A stretch of 18,316 nucleotides of DNA from an uncultured Rhodospirillaceae bacterium (GCA_900313355.1 OMQZ01000175.1:1-18316); one strand, 5' to 3'; counted from the first letter of the stretch, positions 7,229 to 14,206 are shown. The notes: generated by a model from the letters alone, not told the origin. Program-made: numbers and translations.

Positions 7229-7987
7229 ATGATTTATATCAGATCACTACTTACAAATATTTGTTTTTTTACGGTTATGATTATCGGATGCACAGCCACA
7301 CTGTTTGTTGGTCCGATTTCAAGAAAAGGAACAATCTACTTGTGGGATCGGATGGTTATGCCGACCATATTTTTCTTTGTAAAGCATATTGCGGGACTAA
7401 AGGTTGAATATCGAGGTTTGGAAAATGTTTCTAAAGAGCCGGCATTATATGCCTGCAAACATGAATCTGCTTTGGAAACGTATGCATTCACACAGCCGGT
7501 TCGTACATGTACCTATGTTTTGAAAAAAGAACTGGTCTATATGCCGTTTTTCGGATGGACACAATATTTTTACGGTATGGTGCCGGTTGACCGAAAAGGC
7601 GGAGCAAAAGCCATGAAAAATATGCTAAAGGGCGTTTCAAAAATTGTTAACGAAGGAAGACCTGTTGTTGTTTTCCCTGAAGGAACGCGTTGTAAACCGG
7701 GAACGACAAAGGGGTATAAATCGGGCTTTCTGTTTTTGGCAGAAAATTTGAAATTGAAAGTTGTGCCAGTGGCAGTCAATACGGGGCTGTTTTGGACAAA
7801 GGCTTCTTTTTTGCGTTATCCCGGAACAGCTGTGATTGAATTTTTACCGGCGATGGAAGTTCATGCGCACGAAGATAAAAAAGAGTTTATGGAACGTTTG
7901 GAAAAAACGATTGAAGAAAAATGTGAAGAGTTAAATAAGGAAGCTGTTGAAAAATATCCTTGGGTTAAGAAAAATTTAGGGGCATAA
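7229..7987 (+). CDS. plsC: 1-acyl-sn-glycerol-3-phosphate acyltransferase
   Basis: A 252-residue PlsC-family enzyme that acylates lysophosphatidic acid to phosphatidic acid at the inner membrane, an essential step in phospholipid synthesis. It has an N-terminal hydrophobic segment (about 8-29) and a second one near 43-55. The catalytic block is C-K-H78-E-S-A-L-E83, an HX4E variant of the usual HX4D, which I recall from other proteobacterial PlsC proteins and do not take as inactivating. The substrate motif F149-P-E-G-T-R154 is intact, preceded by V-P-V-D-R-K-G-G. It is translated right after ydcF and 3 bases before mnmA. A related acyltransferase with a different acceptor cannot be excluded. 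Confidence 0.93.
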   Translation: MIYIRSLLTNICFFTVMIIGCTATLFVGPISRKGTIYLWDRMVMPTIFFFVKHIAGLKVEYRGLENVSKEPALYACKHESALETYAFTQPVRTCTYVLKKELVYMPFFGWTQYFYGMVPVDRKGGAKAMKNMLKGVSKIVNEGRPVVVFPEGTRCKPGTTKGYKSGFLFLAENLKLKVVPVAVNTGLFWTKASFLRYPGTAVIEFLPAMEVHAHEDKKEFMERLEKTIEEKCEELNKEAVEKYPWVKKNLGA

Positions 7988-7990
7988 AAT

Positions 7991-9079
7991 ATGAAGGTTT
8001 TGGTCGGTCTTTCCGGAGGTGTGGATTCTTCGGTAACAGCTTGTCTGCTCAAAAAAGCGGGACACGAAGTTATTGGGGCGACGATGTCTATCTGGGATCA
8101 GGAAAAATTTAAAATGATGAATCCAAGCCATTTAAAAGATGCTTGTTTTTCACCTCATGAAGAGCAGGATATTGAAACCGCACGCAAACTCTGTGAAAAA
8201 ATAGGCATAGAATACCACGTGATTGACTGCACGAAAGAATATCAAAAAATTGTGCTTGAAAACTTTAAGCAGGAATACTTGTCAGGAAGAACGCCAAACC
8301 CATGTGTTGTTTGTAATGGGGCAATCAAATTTGAAGCATTGCCGAAAGGTGCAAGAGCAAAAGGTATAGCCTTTGATAAATTCGCAACAGGGCATTATGT
8401 GCGTCTGTCTTATAATCAAGAGCAGAAGCGCTATCAGCTGCGTATGGCAAAAGATGAAAAAAAAGACCAAAGCTATTTTTTATATCGCTTAAGTCAGGAA
8501 CAGTTGAGTTCGATTTTAACCCCGCTCGGTGATTATACAAAAGATGAAGTTCGAAAAATAGCAAAAGAGTTCGGTCTTGAAGTGAGTGATAAAAAGGATA
8601 GTCAGGATTTTTACAGCGGAGATGTGAATGACATTCTCGAACAAAACCCCGTAGAAGGAAATTTTGTTGATAAAAATGGAAAAATCTTGGGCAAACATCA
8701 GGGAATATGGAACTTTACGATTGGTCAAAGAAGGGGATTGGGTGTAAGTGCAGATCGTCCGCTTTATGTGATTGGTCTCAATAAAGAGAAAAATGAAGTG
8801 ATTTTGGGTTACGAGGAAGATGGTTATAAACAATCGCTCATTGCCAATGATGTACGATGGCTTTCGGTGCCGAAAATTGAAGAAAAAACGATTGTTCATT
8901 TAAGATTACGATCTTCTCAAAAACCGTTTTTGGCAGAATATCAACCGATTGAAAACAATGAGGCCGTGTTGACGTTTTATGAAAAGCAAAAAGCAATTGC
9001 TTGCGGGCAATCAGCAGTTTTTTATGATGAGGACGGTTATGTTTTGGGCGGTGGTATTATAAAAAGCACGCAAGGATAA
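7991..9079 (+). CDS. mnmA: tRNA-specific 2-thiouridylase MnmA, variant lacking the second catalytic Cys
   Basis: A 362-residue PP-loop enzyme that adds sulfur at C2 of wobble uridine 34 in Lys, Glu and Gln tRNAs. The ATP-binding PP-loop is G6-L-S-G-G-V-D12-S-S. T-P-N-P-C105-V-V-C108-N-x3-K-F holds the first active-site cysteine pair. G-H-Y (134-136), K-D-Q-S-Y-F-L (158-164) and T-I-G-Q-R-R-G-L-G are further family motifs. In most MnmA proteins a second catalytic Cys follows D-S-Q-D/E-I; here D203-S-Q-D-F-Y208-S-G-D has Tyr at that place. Extra cysteines occur at 52, 68 and 80. I recall such S-Q-D-F-Y forms from a divergent MnmA clade in Bacteroidetes, Clostridia and others, so this may be that clade rather than a damaged gene. 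It is last in the ftsE operon. Confidence 0.9.
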   Translation: MKVLVGLSGGVDSSVTACLLKKAGHEVIGATMSIWDQEKFKMMNPSHLKDACFSPHEEQDIETARKLCEKIGIEYHVIDCTKEYQKIVLENFKQEYLSGRTPNPCVVCNGAIKFEALPKGARAKGIAFDKFATGHYVRLSYNQEQKRYQLRMAKDEKKDQSYFLYRLSQEQLSSILTPLGDYTKDEVRKIAKEFGLEVSDKKDSQDFYSGDVNDILEQNPVEGNFVDKNGKILGKHQGIWNFTIGQRRGLGVSADRPLYVIGLNKEKNEVILGYEEDGYKQSLIANDVRWLSVPKIEEKTIVHLRLRSSQKPFLAEYQPIENNEAVLTFYEKQKAIACGQSAVFYDEDGYVLGGGIIKSTQG

Positions 9080-9199
9080 ATACAACCAATTATATATGTA
9101 AAACAAGTTATACACACAAAAGGCGAATAAATGTTTTTGTGCTAAATCAATATATTGCAAGGCATATGAAATAATACATTATAGTGTTAATTTTAAATT

Positions 9200-9229
9200 T
9201 TAACAATTTTTCGTTGCATATTTTAGAAT
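9200..9229 (+). promoter_or_regulatory. Sigma70-type promoter for the ribbon-helix-helix gene
   Basis: TTAACA (9200-9205) and TAGAAT (9224-9229) are 18 bases apart, each one mismatch from consensus. The start would fall near 9236, giving a leader of about 40 nt. The rest of the AT-rich gap 9080-9275 holds nothing else I can support. Confidence 0.4.
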
Positions 9230-9246
9230 ATATATTAGTAATATAT
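9230..9246. promoter_or_regulatory. 17-base perfect palindrome, candidate operator
   Basis: ATATATTA-G-TAATATAT is a perfect 8+1+8 inverted repeat, directly downstream of the predicted -10 box and over the predicted start point. Ribbon-helix-helix regulators often repress their own genes by binding such sites. The run is all A/T apart from the centre, so chance is a real alternative. Confidence 0.3.
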
Positions 9247-9275
9247 GTATATATAACAATGCAGGGAGAAAAAAT

Positions 9276-9566
9276 ATGACTAAACTTAAGAACCGTGTTA
9301 TTTCGATTTTTGATCGCAAAACTAGCATGAGGCTCGCAAACGAAGAGTGGGTAGCGTTTGATGATATATGTAAAAGGGAAGGTTTGAAACGCAAACATCT
9401 TTTGGAAATGATTGAACAAAATAAAGCGCCTCAAATCGGTTTAACGTGTTTTGTGAGATTATTTACGGTCGTTTATATGCACAGACTTGCCAAATTAAAC
9501 GCATTTAAAAATAAGGCCAATGACAACAACAGAGATATTTATCAAACTTTTGAGATTATTTCTTAA
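9276..9566 (+). CDS. Small ribbon-helix-helix (RHH_4-like) DNA-binding protein
   Basis: A 96-residue protein with AGGGAG before its ATG. Residues about 13-50 read as a ribbon-helix-helix: a strand with D-R-K-T-S-M-R-L, then helix N-E-E-W-V-A-F-D-D-I, a turn R-E-G-L-K, and helix K-H-L-L-E-M-I. A second block, T-C-F-V-R-L-F-T-V-V-Y (about 57-67), matches the S-x2-R-x-F-V-x2-Y end seen in alphaproteobacterial RHH_4 proteins. The function is probably transcriptional regulation; targets are unknown. No toxin partner is adjacent: the next genes are tatD-tcdA-hydF. The palindrome at 9230-9246 suggests self-repression. A strong terminator begins about 20 bases after the stop. Confidence 0.75.
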   Translation: MTKLKNRVISIFDRKTSMRLANEEWVAFDDICKREGLKRKHLLEMIEQNKAPQIGLTCFVRLFTVVYMHRLAKLNAFKNKANDNNRDIYQTFEIIS

Positions 9567-9587
9567 AAAGTATGCTTGCAAAGAAAG

Positions 9588-9624
9588 AAAATACCTCTTA
9601 TAAAAGAACAGAGGTATTTTTTTT
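9588..9624 (+). terminator. Rho-independent terminator overlapping the tatD start region
   Basis: A perfect 11-bp stem pairs 9588-9598 with 9610-9620 around an 11-base loop and runs into eight T (9617-9624). Its right arm contains AGAGGT (9610-9615), placed 7 bases before the TTG at 9623. Confidence 0.85.
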
Positions 9625-10351
9625 GATAAAATTTTTTGACGCACATATTCACCTTTCAGACTTTAAGGAAATTTCTTCAAAAGCCTTAATTGGTCAATTG
9701 AAGAAAGAAAACATAGAAAAATGCGTTTGTGTTTCGGCGCATCAAGCAGATTGGGAAAAAATTGCGCGTTTGGCGCATGATTATCCGCTTGAAATCGTTC
9801 CGGCATTCGGTATTCATCCGTGGTATGTTAAAGAACTTGAAAAGGGTTGGGTTGAAGAGTTAGAAGAATATTTGAAAGAATTTCCTCAAAGTGTCATCGG
9901 CGAATGCGGCTTTGATAAATTAAAATCTCAAGATGAGGAACTGGAAAGAAAGGTTTTTGACATTCAGCTGAGGTTAGCTTTTGAGCTTAAACGGCCGATG
10001 ATTCTCCATATGGTTAAAGCGACAGCTTTTTTGGAAAATTATTGGGGGCTTTTGCCGCAAAAGTGTGTTTTCCATTCATTCGCGGGACCTAATGAAATAT
10101 TAAAGCGAATAATGAAGTTCGGTCACTATATATCTGTAAATAATAGAATTTTTAAAAAAGCAGAGGCGGCGGGCTTGTTGAAAAAAGCGCCGATTGATCG
10201 TTTGCTGATTGAAACAGATGCCCCATATCAGTCATCAATAGCGGATATGAAAGAATTATTGGCCGGGATAGCTGCCATAAGAGGTGAAAACATAGAAAAA
10301 CTGAGCGAACGACTATATCAAAATGCATTAGAGGTTTTTATAAATGACTGA
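9623..10351 (+). CDS. TatD-family metal-dependent hydrolase
   Basis: A 242-residue TatD-type enzyme: TIM-barrel metallohydrolases, several of which are DNases, and some relatives act on other phosphoesters or tRNA-end nucleotides. All metal-site residues are visible: D6-A-H8-I-H10, G-E94-C-G-F-D, I-L-H129, F-H151-S-F and E-T-D199-A-P-Y. The start is uncertain. An ATG at 9572 would give 259 residues but lies before the terminator hairpin with a poor ribosome site. The TTG at 9623 gives the normal short lead into F-F-D-A-H-I-H and has AGAGGT 7 bases upstream, so I prefer it. The stop overlaps the tcdA start by 8 bases. At this divergence the precise substrate cannot be told. Confidence 0.87.
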   Translation: MIKFFDAHIHLSDFKEISSKALIGQLKKENIEKCVCVSAHQADWEKIARLAHDYPLEIVPAFGIHPWYVKELEKGWVEELEEYLKEFPQSVIGECGFDKLKSQDEELERKVFDIQLRLAFELKRPMILHMVKATAFLENYWGLLPQKCVFHSFAGPNEILKRIMKFGHYISVNNRIFKKAEAAGLLKKAPIDRLLIETDAPYQSSIADMKELLAGIAAIRGENIEKLSERLYQNALEVFIND

Positions 10352-11069
10352 TGAACGTTTTATGAGAACAGAACTGATTTTAGGAAAAGAAGCAATAAAA
10401 AAGCTTGAAAATTCAACGGTCATGGTGGTCGGGCTCGGGGCTGTCGGCGGATATGCGTTGGAAGCTTTGGCGCGCAGTGGTGTTGGTCATTTAATTTTGG
10501 TGGATTTTGATGTATTTGAAATTTCAAATATCAACCGACAAATTTTAGCGTTGACATCAACGCTTGGTCAAAAAAAGACTGAAACGGGAAAACAAAGAGT
10601 TTTAGATATTAATCCAAACTGCCGTGTTGAAATAGTCGATTGCTTTGTAAACCATGAAAATATAGATACAATTCTAAACAGAAAAATAGATTTTGCGGTT
10701 GATGCAATAGACAGTATTAAAGAAAAATGCGAGATGATTGAAAAACTGGTTGAAAAGAAGATTAATTTTATCTCTTCAATGGGAGCGGCTCTCAAGACAG
10801 ATGCTACATCTCTTAAAATCGGAAAACTATCACAAACACAATACTGCCCGATGGCAAAAAAAATAAGAAAATATTTAAAAAACAATGGAATAGATATATC
10901 AAAAGTTAATTGTGTGTATTCTGCCGAGCAGTCAGCAGGTAATCCAAAGCCAATATGTCAAAACGACGACGGAAAGCGACCTATATTAGGTTCTTTGCCG
11001 ACAATAACGGCTATTACGGGGTTAATGCTCGCACATCACGTGATTTTAAATATATCTAAAGGGGATTAA
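10344..11069 (+). CDS. tcdA: tRNA threonylcarbamoyladenosine dehydratase (TcdA/CsdL-like)
   Basis: A 241-residue E1-like (ThiF/MoeB fold) protein. TcdA uses ATP to cyclise t6A at position 37 of ANN-decoding tRNAs to ct6A. The nucleotide-binding site is V-V-G30-L-G32-A-V-G-G, followed by L-V-D54-F-D and N-I-N-R65-Q, which bind ATP. F-A-V-D120-A-I-D and S-S-M-G-A-A-L-K-T-D (144-153) are TcdA features that set it apart from ThiF and MoeB, and length agrees. It overlaps the tatD end by 8 bases and hydF follows after one base, so the three genes form an operon. Another ubiquitin-like activating enzyme is a less likely alternative. Confidence 0.92.
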   Translation: MTDERFMRTELILGKEAIKKLENSTVMVVGLGAVGGYALEALARSGVGHLILVDFDVFEISNINRQILALTSTLGQKKTETGKQRVLDINPNCRVEIVDCFVNHENIDTILNRKIDFAVDAIDSIKEKCEMIEKLVEKKINFISSMGAALKTDATSLKIGKLSQTQYCPMAKKIRKYLKNNGIDISKVNCVYSAEQSAGNPKPICQNDDGKRPILGSLPTITAITGLMLAHHVILNISKGD

Positions 11070-11070
11070 A

Positions 11071-12261
11071 ATGGAAAATACACCCAAAGGTTTAAGACTC
11101 CAAATAGCCATTCTAGGCAAAGTCAATGCCGGTAAGTCAAGTTTTTTAAACTTGATGACGGGCCAAGAGGTGTCTATTGTATCTGAGGAGAAGGGTACGA
11201 CAACCGATGTTGTTGAAAAAGCACAGGAACTCCATCCTTTAGGACCTGTTTTGTGGCTTGATACGGCAGGGTTTGGAGATGAAACGAAGTTATCGGAAAA
11301 AAGGCTTGAAAAAACAATAAAAGTTTTAGATAGAGCAGATATTGCGGTTTTGGTGGAAGAAGCTCAAGAAGAAGGGAAAATAGAAAAAGACATCATTAAT
11401 CAAGTCAAGCAAAAGAACATCCCGCTAATTAGAGTCATAAACAAGAAGGGAGAATGCAAAGTTCAAGTTTCAGGTGAACAAATTATATTAAATGCGCTTG
11501 ACACAAAACAACGATCGGAGGCAGTATCGGCTTTTGAAGAGGTGCTTTTGAAGATTTGTCCCGAAGATTTTTTAAATCCTTCGGCAATGCTCTCTGATTT
11601 AGCACCCGCCGGCGGATTGGTTTTAATGATTGTGCCGATTGATTATGAAGCGCCGAAAGGTCGGTTGATTATGCCGCAAGTTCAGGCAATAAGAGACTGC
11701 TTGGATCATAATCAAATGGTTATGGTTGTTAAAGAAGATGAATATTTAAAGGCACTAAATAGTTTGAGACAAAAGCCCGATTTGGTCGTTTGTGATTCGC
11801 AAGTTGTCAAATTTATGGTTGAAAATACACCAAAAGATATTAAATGCACAACCTTTTCAATTTTAATGGCAAGGCTTAAGGGAGACTTAAAAACATTCAC
11901 AAAAGGGGCCGAAACAATATGGCAATTAAAAGACAAAGATAAAGTTTTGATTGCTGAATCATGCACGCATCATGCTGCCGATGATGATATCGGAACGGTT
12001 AAAATTCCGAATTTAATGAAAAAGAAAACAGGAAAAGACCTGATTTTTGAGCATATCAGCGGGTGTGATTTTACAAAAAATTTGAAAGATTACAAGCTGA
12101 TTGTGCAGTGCGGCGGATGTACGCAAAACAGACGAGCAATCTTATCTCGTATTGCGGCTGCACAAAGTGCTGATATTCCGATAACAAATTATGGTATTTG
12201 TTTGTCTGAATTAAATGGTGTGCTCGAACGTGTGATAACACCTTTTAAAAGTCGTTTTTAG
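11071..12261 (+). CDS. hydF: [FeFe]-hydrogenase maturation GTPase HydF
   Basis: A 396-residue HydF, the scaffold on which HydE and HydG build the diiron subcluster before delivery to apo-hydrogenase. The N-terminal GTPase domain (about 8-165) shows Walker A G16-K-V-N-A-G-K22-S, G-T-T-T (42-45) and D64-T-A-G67. The dimerisation domain follows, and the C-terminal [4Fe-4S] domain keeps C298-T-H300 and C347-G-G-C350. Two deviations are visible: the G4 motif reads N124-K-K-G instead of N-K-x-D, and the His normally before C-G-G-C is Q346. The three cluster cysteines are intact, so it is probably functional. AGGGG stands before the ATG. No hydE, hydG or hydrogenase gene lies in the window, so those would be elsewhere. 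Its presence implies hydrogen metabolism under anaerobiosis. Confidence 0.95.
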   Translation: MENTPKGLRLQIAILGKVNAGKSSFLNLMTGQEVSIVSEEKGTTTDVVEKAQELHPLGPVLWLDTAGFGDETKLSEKRLEKTIKVLDRADIAVLVEEAQEEGKIEKDIINQVKQKNIPLIRVINKKGECKVQVSGEQIILNALDTKQRSEAVSAFEEVLLKICPEDFLNPSAMLSDLAPAGGLVLMIVPIDYEAPKGRLIMPQVQAIRDCLDHNQMVMVVKEDEYLKALNSLRQKPDLVVCDSQVVKFMVENTPKDIKCTTFSILMARLKGDLKTFTKGAETIWQLKDKDKVLIAESCTHHAADDDIGTVKIPNLMKKKTGKDLIFEHISGCDFTKNLKDYKLIVQCGGCTQNRRAILSRIAAAQSADIPITNYGICLSELNGVLERVITPFKSRF

Positions 12262-12358
12262 GCACACGCAAAAACGAGCACCGACCTCTCTTCTTTAAGG
12301 AATATTAACTATTTACGTGCTAGCATAAAAACATAATGCACATATGAGGGGTTAAAAT

Positions 12359-13783
12359 ATGCGTGGTTTTTCGCAAAAAGGCAGTTCATTTATAAATATG
12401 GCCGGACTGACACTGCTGGTTGCTGTCGTTGGTTTTCTTGTGGCTTTGGTGTGTTTGAGAAGTTGGCATGACACAAAAGTTGTCGAGATGACAACGTATG
12501 TGAGAGGATTTTTTCAAAAATACTATGACGGATCATCTGAGCTGATGAAAGAAAACACGCGCTTATATAGTCCGATAGCATTAAAAAATTATGGGTTGCT
12601 TGAGCAATGTGATGAAGATTTAAGTTTTTTCGGCAATGGAAGAGTTGTATGTAAGCAACCATTAGGCGAGTTTGATTTTTCGGCGGAATATCAAAAGCCG
12701 GCATTAAATACAGAGGTATATATTCATTTTAATGACATCTATAAAACGCGTTCATGCGAACAATTTTTAAATGTTGGGTGGCAAGATGTTTTACCGGCAT
12801 ATTTGTGGGGAAAAAATGGTTATATAACTGTCGCATCTGAAAATACGAAAGGACAAATGTATTTTTCAAATAATCCGGAAGCAATCGCAAAAGAAGGCGC
12901 GCAACAAAGACCGACACCTGAATTCACAAAATTTGTGTGTGATTTATGCAAGGCGAGCAGCTTTTGCACGATTAAATTCTTTTTAGAGTTTGCAAATAGT
13001 GCCGAACAAGTCACATTTCCTGCTGAGTTTGTGGGAGAAAACAAGGAACAAGCCGAAGGAGAAGGTGAAGTTAAAAAAGAAGGCGATACATACATAAAAA
13101 CAAACGGCGATTATCAAGAGGTCGTAACATATCAGGACGGAGGTATATTCAGCGGCGCAACTTTTTCAGGCGGCGCACTTTCAAGTGTTTATGAAGGAAC
13201 ATATACAGCTCAGGGAATAACCTCTTATCAAAGTTATACAGATGCCAATAAAACCAACAGATTGCGCAAGATTGACAATATTACTTACGGAAAAGACGGA
13301 AAAGTGAACTCTTATGAACAAGATTCTAAAAAATTTCTTCTCATGGATTCATCAAAAAATTGTTTGGTCGTGGATCAAGAAAACAACTCCAAAAAACTTG
13401 GAAATTGTGCTCAGCCTTTTCAGGAAAAAGTTTCTTTCGTGGGCTTAAATTATGATGAAAACGGATTGTTGAACGAAATTTCAGATGAAGAAAACGGCGG
13501 AAAATTGTTTACGTTTGAATACGATCAGAAAACAGGAAAATTACTCGGTTACTGCGATGTACCAAACGGAAAATGTCATGTTGTGAATGATGGAAGGGAT
13601 ATTAAAGATATTATTCATCAAGATGTTCCGGAAACAATCGGAAAATTCAATAATTTATACAAACAACAAGAATCATCTTCCTCAAAGAAAACAGGCAAAC
13701 AAAAATATCGTGCTTTAACAAAAGACGAAGCCTTAAAATATGTCAGAGACAAAGACAATAAAGTAAAAGTAACGTTCAAATAG
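12359..13783 (+). CDS. Membrane-anchored cysteine-rich protein with YD-like repeats and shared C-terminal motif
   Basis: A 474-residue protein of unknown function, with GAGGGG before its ATG. The N-terminus has a short basic leader ending Q-K-G8, then one hydrophobic helix (about 14-33). This looks like a degenerate type IV pilin signal, but N13 stands where pilins carry Glu, so a plain membrane anchor is equally possible. Residues 40-215 are a cysteine-bearing domain (C84, C98, C133, C194, C197, C203), probably disulfide-bonded outside the cytoplasm. An acidic linker (225-245) leads to YD-like strands (V-T-Y-Q-D-G-G, I-T-Y-G-K-D-G-K, L-N-Y-D-E-N-G-L, F-E-Y-D-Q-K-T-G). A Ser/Lys linker (438-447) precedes the final 21 residues, T454-x2-E-A-x8-N-K-x5-K474, the same pattern that ends the 124-residue exported protein. 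It seems to be transcribed alone; I could not place a convincing promoter in 12262-12358. Confidence 0.8.
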   Translation: MRGFSQKGSSFINMAGLTLLVAVVGFLVALVCLRSWHDTKVVEMTTYVRGFFQKYYDGSSELMKENTRLYSPIALKNYGLLEQCDEDLSFFGNGRVVCKQPLGEFDFSAEYQKPALNTEVYIHFNDIYKTRSCEQFLNVGWQDVLPAYLWGKNGYITVASENTKGQMYFSNNPEAIAKEGAQQRPTPEFTKFVCDLCKASSFCTIKFFLEFANSAEQVTFPAEFVGENKEQAEGEGEVKKEGDTYIKTNGDYQEVVTYQDGGIFSGATFSGGALSSVYEGTYTAQGITSYQSYTDANKTNRLRKIDNITYGKDGKVNSYEQDSKKFLLMDSSKNCLVVDQENNSKKLGNCAQPFQEKVSFVGLNYDENGLLNEISDEENGGKLFTFEYDQKTGKLLGYCDVPNGKCHVVNDGRDIKDIIHQDVPETIGKFNNLYKQQESSSSKKTGKQKYRALTKDEALKYVRDKDNKVKVTFK

Positions 13784-13812
13784 TTTCTGTGAGCTCTTAT
13801 AAAAATTCAATA

Positions 13813-13840
13813 TTGACAAACAGCTTCAAGCAGATATACT
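13813..13840 (+). promoter_or_regulatory. Strong sigma70-type promoter for the 89-residue membrane protein
   Basis: A perfect TTGACA (13813-13818) is followed after 16 bases by TATACT (13835-13840). Transcription would begin near 13847, about 49 nt before the ATG at 13896. Confidence 0.6.
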
Positions 13841-13895
13841 TCGCTTAGTTTATATATTGATTAAGGCTTATTGTGAAATATAAAACGTACACTTT

Positions 13896-14165
13896 ATGAG
13901 TTTTCTGAAAATTATTACGATTTTGGCGGTGTCTGCCGTATTGGCGCAGATTGCATCTGTTCCGCTCAAACACACATTCTGGATAGTCACGGATCCCAAG
14001 ATGTTGAGTTATCGACGTGCAAATCTCGGGTATTACAAGTTTTATAAGTGGTTCAGACGCCAACGCCCGATTGAACAGTTTGCAGACTGGATAACGCTGT
14101 TTCCCGTTTGGGGCTATCTCTTCTACATCATCGGTCAAATCGGAAGATGGCTGTTTGATAGATAA
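13896..14165 (+). CDS. Orphan small membrane protein, function unknown
   Basis: An 89-residue protein that I do not recognise. It has a hydrophobic N-terminal segment (about 4-23), a basic, aromatic middle (R-R-A-N-L-G-Y-Y-K-F-Y-K-W-F-R-R-Q-R) and a second hydrophobic segment (about 67-86) ending L-F-D-R. It would be either a two-pass inner-membrane protein or an exported one. It is framed by a near-consensus promoter (13813-13840) and a strong terminator (14171-14206), so it forms its own transcript of about 350 nt. No Shine-Dalgarno is visible before the ATG, and an in-frame stop just upstream excludes a longer start. Translation is therefore likely from its composition but not certain, and the transcript could also act as an RNA. 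The antisense frame here looks like a shadow. Confidence 0.6.
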   Translation: MSFLKIITILAVSAVLAQIASVPLKHTFWIVTDPKMLSYRRANLGYYKFYKWFRRQRPIEQFADWITLFPVWGYLFYIIGQIGRWLFDR

Positions 14166-14170
14166 AAAGG

Positions 14171-14206
14171 TACCGGCTTGATAAAAACAAGCCGGTATTT
14201 GTCTTT
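14171..14206 (+). terminator. Bidirectional Rho-independent terminator between convergent genes
   Basis: A perfect 10-bp GC-rich stem (TACCGGCTTG at 14171-14180 with its complement at 14188-14197) around a 7-base loop. It is followed by a T-rich tail on the plus strand, and by five T on the minus strand (14168-14164). It can serve both the 89-residue gene and the convergent hydrolase gene. Confidence 0.88.

Noticed and set aside
7674..7691. Idea that PlsC is inactive because of the HX4E instead of HX4D motif
   Set aside because: F-P-E-G-T-R and the rest of the enzyme are intact, and the Glu form is, to my knowledge, found in other proteobacterial PlsC proteins.
9108..9116. TTATACACA, matching a DnaA box, in an AT-rich gap
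   Set aside because: Only a single box was seen, with no cluster and no origin-linked genes (dnaA, parAB, gidA, hemE); one match is expected by chance in AT-rich DNA.
12253..12276. Inverted repeat CGTTTTT/AAAAACG at the hydF stop codon
   Set aside because: The 7-bp stem is mostly A-T, overlaps the coding end and has no T run after it, so it does not support a terminator.
13845..14138. Minus-strand open frame of 97 codons
   Set aside because: It is antisense to the 89-residue membrane protein, has no ribosome site or promoter on that strand, and lacks domain features.
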